Source: Pseudomonadota bacterium (GTDB lineage Bacteria > Pseudomonadota > Gammaproteobacteria > Burkholderiales > Burkholderiaceae_E). From it: a stretch of DNA of 25,833 bases. Below the pieces are notes generated by a model, which was given only the letters and a program-made list of their open reading frames with translations, did no database searches and was not told the DNA's origin. Of the stretch, positions 23,942-25,833 are shown one piece after another; the first letter of the stretch is position 1, and each line of letters begins with the position of its first letter. The translations under genes were made by a program, and so were the position numbers. The stretch covers positions 1 to 25,833 of the forward strand of contig JAEWGX010000009.1 of NCBI GenBank assembly GCA_023388075.1, given 5' to 3'.

Positions 23942-23971
23942 ATCATAGCACCATGATCTTGTGCTTTGCAA
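23942..23971 (-). promoter_or_regulatory. Promoter of the predicted small RNA
   Basis: On the minus strand TTGCAA (-35, 23966-23971) and TATGAT (-10, 23942-23947) are separated by 18 bases. TGC immediately before the -10 makes it an extended -10. Transcription would start near G 23934. This is one of the best sigma70-like promoters in the window. Confidence 0.75.
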
Positions 23972-24004
23972 TATGCCCAGACCGGTGGTGCCGTCAAAGA
24001 CACG

Positions 24005-24026
24005 AACGTTGCCATATGGCAACGTT
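24005..24026. promoter_or_regulatory. Perfect 22-bp palindrome (candidate operator, site 1)
   Basis: The stretch is its own reverse complement over 22 bases. Its core is CGTTGCCATATGGCAACG (24007-24024). It lies 33 bases upstream of the small RNA -35 and about 230 bases before the OsmC-like start. The binding protein is not recognised. Confidence 0.7.
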
Positions 24027-24037
24027 ACAATGTAACG
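24023..24037. promoter_or_regulatory. 15-base dyad overlapping site 1
   Basis: CGTTACA-A-TGTAACG has perfect 7-bp arms around one base and shares four bases with the end of the 22-bp palindrome. It could be a second operator for a different regulator or part of one composite site. Confidence 0.55.
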
Positions 24038-24058
24038 CGTTGATTCCGCGCCGGCCTT

Positions 24059-24076
24059 CGTTGCTTCATGGCAACG
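24059..24076. promoter_or_regulatory. Second palindrome-related site (candidate operator, site 2)
   Basis: CGTTGCTTCATGGCAACG matches the site 1 core at 15 of 18 positions and keeps perfect CGTTGC / GCAACG arms. It starts 52 bases from the site 1 core, close to five helical turns, which favours cooperative binding on one face of the DNA. Confidence 0.6.
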
Positions 24077-24259
24077 TGATTGCCCTCAAAGCTGAGCAGT
24101 GCCGTCGGAAAGTCTGCTTCCGGCCAAGGAAGCGGCCACCGCCTGCCCCAGTTTGCTGCATTGCGCCATGACATCGCGGAGCCCGGTACCACGCACCGGC
24201 AGCGAGTTGCGGGCGACAGGCGCTAGCATTGCCGGTCGGAAAGTCGCTACGGGATGCCA

Positions 24260-24682
24260 ATGAAGACGACCATCAGGTGGATCGGCCCGGACACCATGCG
24301 GTTCGTGGCCCAGACCGGCAGCGGCCATCTCATCAACATGGATGGGGCCCCGGAAGGCGGCGGCGAGAACCTGGCACCCCGGCCGATGGAAACGGTGCTC
24401 GCCGGCACGGGGGGATGCACCGCCTATGACGTGGTGGTGATCCTGCGCAAGAGCGGCCAGGACGTGCGGGGCTGCGAAGTCCGGCTGGATGCGGATCGGG
24501 CCGAGGCCGACCCCAAGGTATTCACCCGGATCGGGATGCATTTCATCGTGCGCGGACGGTCGCTCAAGCCGAACATCGTCGAGCGCGCCATCAAGCTGTC
24601 CCACGACAAGTACTGCTCGGCCTCGGCGATGCTTGCGCACACCGCGCGGTTCGAGCTGAGCTGGGAGATCGTCGAGGACTGA
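24260..24682 (+). CDS. OsmC/Ohr family protein (YhfA-like)
   Basis: A 140-residue OsmC-fold protein, probably a thiol-dependent peroxidase or related redox protein in the cytoplasm. It has the paired reactive cysteines of the family, Cys53 (GTGGCTAYDV) and Cys119 (DKYCSAS), with Glu44 in RPMETVL. The segments MDGAPEGGGENLAPRPME and KVFTRIGMHFIVRG match the YhfA-like branch rather than Ohr. I chose the ATG at 24260 (MKTT start, GGGA 5 bases upstream); an ATG two codons earlier is possible. It is convergent with coq7 across 49 bases with no hairpin seen. The operator-like palindromes lie about 180-255 bases upstream. Confidence 0.93.
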   Translation: MKTTIRWIGPDTMRFVAQTGSGHLINMDGAPEGGGENLAPRPMETVLAGTGGCTAYDVVVILRKSGQDVRGCEVRLDADRAEADPKVFTRIGMHFIVRGRSLKPNIVERAIKLSHDKYCSASAMLAHTARFELSWEIVED

Positions 24683-24731
24683 AGGAGAACCTCTTTCCGA
24701 CGGAGACCCCCTTTCCGAGCCCTACCCCCTC

Positions 24732-25439
24732 CTAGAGCCGGTAGGCCACCGTCGTCATCACCCGGCTCATCGCCCGCATGAGCCCGCGTACCGGCGCCGG
24801 CATCGTGTCGGCACCCGCGGCCATCGCGTCGTCCGCATGCCGGGCTTCGTCGGTCTTCATGCGGGCGACGATCGCCCGTGAGCGCTCGTCCTGCGGCGGC
24901 AGGCGCTCGAGGTGGCCCTGCAGATGCGCTTCCACCTGGCGCTCGGTCTCGGCCATGAAGCCAAGCGCTCGCCGCGGCCCGGCCAGGCCCGCCGCCGCGC
25001 CGATCGCGAGCGAACCGAGGTACCAGACCGGCATCAGCGCGGAGGGCTTCGCGTCGAGCTCGCGCAGGCGCTGGGACGTCCAGGCAAGGTGGTCCCGCTC
25101 TTCGTCGGCGGCGGCCAGGAAGCGCGCGGCGAGCCGCTCGTCGCTGACCGTCAGCGCGTGCCCCTCATAGAGCGCCTGCGCGCACACCTCGCCGACGTGA
25201 TTGACCCGCATGAGGCCCGCGGCGTGGTAGCGCGCCGGGTCCGGCACGCCCTCGCCATGCGCGGAACCGGGCGTGCCTTCCTTGGGCAGTCCCTCCGCGA
25301 TGCCTCGCGCCGGGCTGGGCCTGCCCGCCACCGGCTCGGTGGTGGCATCGGCAAGGCCGCGCGCCAGGACAGTGAGGAGTCGATCCAGCCGGGACAACCG
25401 GCGCACGGGCGGGGCGGATCTCGGGATGGCACGCTTCAT
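24732..25439 (-). CDS. coq7: 2-polyprenyl-3-methyl-6-methoxy-1,4-benzoquinone hydroxylase (Coq7 family)
   Basis: Di-iron monooxygenase for the C6 hydroxylation step of ubiquinone synthesis, membrane-associated. With the ATG at 25439 the protein has 235 residues. Iron ligands are visible: Glu84 (RVNHVGEVCAQALY), Glu114 and His117 (DEERDHLAW), a Glu in ETERQVEAH (164-170), and Glu198 with His201 (DEARHADD). The region MPVWYLGSLAIGAAAGL is the hydrophobic quinone/membrane helix. The first 70 residues are variable. ATGs at 25481 and 25478 are alternative starts, and none has a good ribosome binding site. This enzyme type replaces the flavoprotein UbiF of E. coli. Confidence 0.95.
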   Translation of the reverse strand: MKRAIPRSAPPVRRLSRLDRLLTVLARGLADATTEPVAGRPSPARGIAEGLPKEGTPGSAHGEGVPDPARYHAAGLMRVNHVGEVCAQALYEGHALTVSDERLAARFLAAADEERDHLAWTSQRLRELDAKPSALMPVWYLGSLAIGAAAGLAGPRRALGFMAETERQVEAHLQGHLERLPPQDERSRAIVARMKTDEARHADDAMAAGADTMPAPVRGLMRAMSRVMTTVAYRL

Positions 25440-25779
25440 GGGATGCGGGTACGGCTGGTTCAGCGTCGGGCGATTCATCATTACGCGAGTGTTGCACGTT
25501 TCGGGGTCCGGCCATCCGTGCGCGCGCGTCGGGAACACGGTTGCGCCGGACGGTCTGTTTCGACCCGGTCACCGGTCGAATCGACTGGCCAAACGGCGAG
25601 TTGCAACCAAACAACGGTCACGTCGTTTTATCACCTGCGGGCTCCATCGACTCTTTGACCCGTGCAGGAATTTGGCGACAATACTTTCAACTTCCTTCCG
25701 GGGCATCTCGGGGAGTTTCGGTAACGCGCCTTGCAACGGTCGTAACCGATTGAATTCCAGAAACTTAGGAGATTGATCA
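25440..25779. other. Divergent region between coq7 and the porin-like gene
   Basis: About 340 bases with no confident gene. The coq7 side may include extra N-terminal codons of coq7 up to 25481. The right side holds the predicted promoter and a roughly 90-base leader of the porin-like gene. Short open frames here show no family resemblance. Confidence 0.6.
25655..25682 (+). promoter_or_regulatory. Possible porin promoter
   Basis: TTGACC (-35, 25655-25660) and GACAAT (-10, 25677-25682) are separated by 16 bases. AATACT three bases further (25680-25685) is an alternative -10 with 19-base spacing. The implied leader is about 90 bases, a usual length for outer-membrane porin mRNAs, which are often small RNA targets. 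Confidence 0.5.
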
Positions 25780-25833
25780 ATGAAGAAATCGCTTCTCGCG
25801 CTGGCCGTTGCGGCAGCCCTGCCCGCGTTCGCG
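25780..25833 (+). CDS. Probable outer-membrane porin, N-terminal signal peptide only (cut by right edge)
   Basis: Only 18 codons are in the window: MKKSLLALAVAAALPAFA. This is a classic Sec signal peptide (two lysines, a hydrophobic core, small residues ending in AFA) and closely resembles the start of betaproteobacterial general porins. The ATG has a strong AGGAG 8 bases upstream (25767-25771) and a plausible promoter with a long leader. It could be another exported protein; the mature part is outside the window. Confidence 0.6.
   Translation, partial: MKKSLLALAVAAALPAFA

Larger units (their letters stand above)
23751..24259. other. 509-base region without a protein gene between rplM and the OsmC-like gene
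   Basis: It contains, in order: the rplM leader and promoter; an intrinsic terminator; a predicted CU-rich small RNA and its promoter on the minus strand; a 22-bp palindrome; an overlapping 15-base dyad; and a second palindrome-related site. From 24077 to 24259 I see only an 11-base direct repeat (GTCGGAAAGTC at 24104-24114 and 24235-24245) and no clear osmC-like promoter. Short open frames here run across the terminator or palindromes and show no family resemblance. Confidence 0.7.

Noticed and set aside
23801..24022. Minus-strand open frames of 73 and 101 codons covering the small RNA region
   Set aside because: They run straight through the intrinsic terminator and the rplM promoter, lack ribosome binding sites and have low-complexity, Cys/Phe/Arg-rich translations.
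23911..24171. Plus-strand AAAGGAGGAGG run followed by an open frame from ATG 23953
   Set aside because: It looks like a very strong ribosome binding site, but the ATG is about 20 bases or more from it. The encoded peptide is Cys/Arg-rich with no family resemblance, and it runs across both palindromes. The purine run is better explained as the complement of the CU-rich small RNA.
24104..24245. 11-base direct repeat GTCGGAAAGTC upstream of the OsmC-like gene
   Set aside because: Two exact copies 131 bases apart are noted, but they are short, not palindromic and not positioned relative to any promoter I can support.

Overview
The window is a high-GC chromosomal segment with densely packed housekeeping genes. 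It most likely comes from a betaproteobacterium (class-level call only). The reasons are the gene order (recA-recX-sucC-sucD; glyA-nrdR-ribD-ribE-ribBA-ribH-nusB-thiL-pgpA-pncC; tyrS / M23 peptidase-anmK / erpA / rpsI-rplM; coq7), a RibBA protein with a degenerate C-terminal domain, the OsmC-like and Coq7 types, and a porin-like signal peptide at the right edge. I see no rRNA, tRNA, CRISPR array, insertion sequence or prophage gene. Twenty-six protein genes are called; two are cut by the window edges.

Layout. 1-4565 (minus) is a signalling cassette in the order PP2C phosphatase, FHA protein, CHASE2 adenylate cyclase, class-II cyclic-nucleotide phosphodiesterase (cut by the left edge). The last three genes overlap or nearly touch, so cAMP synthesis and cAMP breakdown are probably co-expressed. 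4705-6819 (minus) is sucC-sucD (TCA cycle). 6985-8703 (minus) is recA-recX, with a LexA box over the recA promoter and a hairpin spanning the recA stop codon. 8800-15385 (minus) is a compact run from nrdR through four riboflavin genes to nusB, thiL, pgpA and pncC, with several 4-base overlaps. 15565-18777 (minus) is tyrS, a histidine phosphatase and glyA. A 580-base divergent gap follows, then an M23 peptidase and anmK on the plus strand. 21863-23750 (minus) holds erpA, a bactofilin, rpsI and rplM. From 23751 to 24259 there is no protein gene, but there are dense non-coding signals. Then come osmC-like (plus), coq7 (minus) and the first 18 codons of a probable porin (plus).

The most interesting part is 23876-24076. 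On the minus strand there is a strong sigma70-like promoter with an extended -10. It is followed by about 60 bases that fold into a stem-loop presenting UCCUCCUUU, an anti-Shine-Dalgarno-like loop, and then by a textbook intrinsic terminator. This looks like an unannotated CU-rich small RNA. Upstream of its promoter lie a perfect 22-bp palindrome, an overlapping 15-base dyad, and a second copy of the palindrome core 52 bp away (about five helical turns), which looks like a paired operator. Other points are the loss of zinc-ligand cysteines in RibBA, two tandem duplications at promoters or leaders (19 bp at tyrS, 24 bp at the bactofilin gene), and three genes whose -10-like hexamer lies 5-7 bases from the start codon with no ribosome binding site.

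All positions, motifs and spacings were read by eye from the sequence. Functions rest on recognised family motifs, not on database searches.
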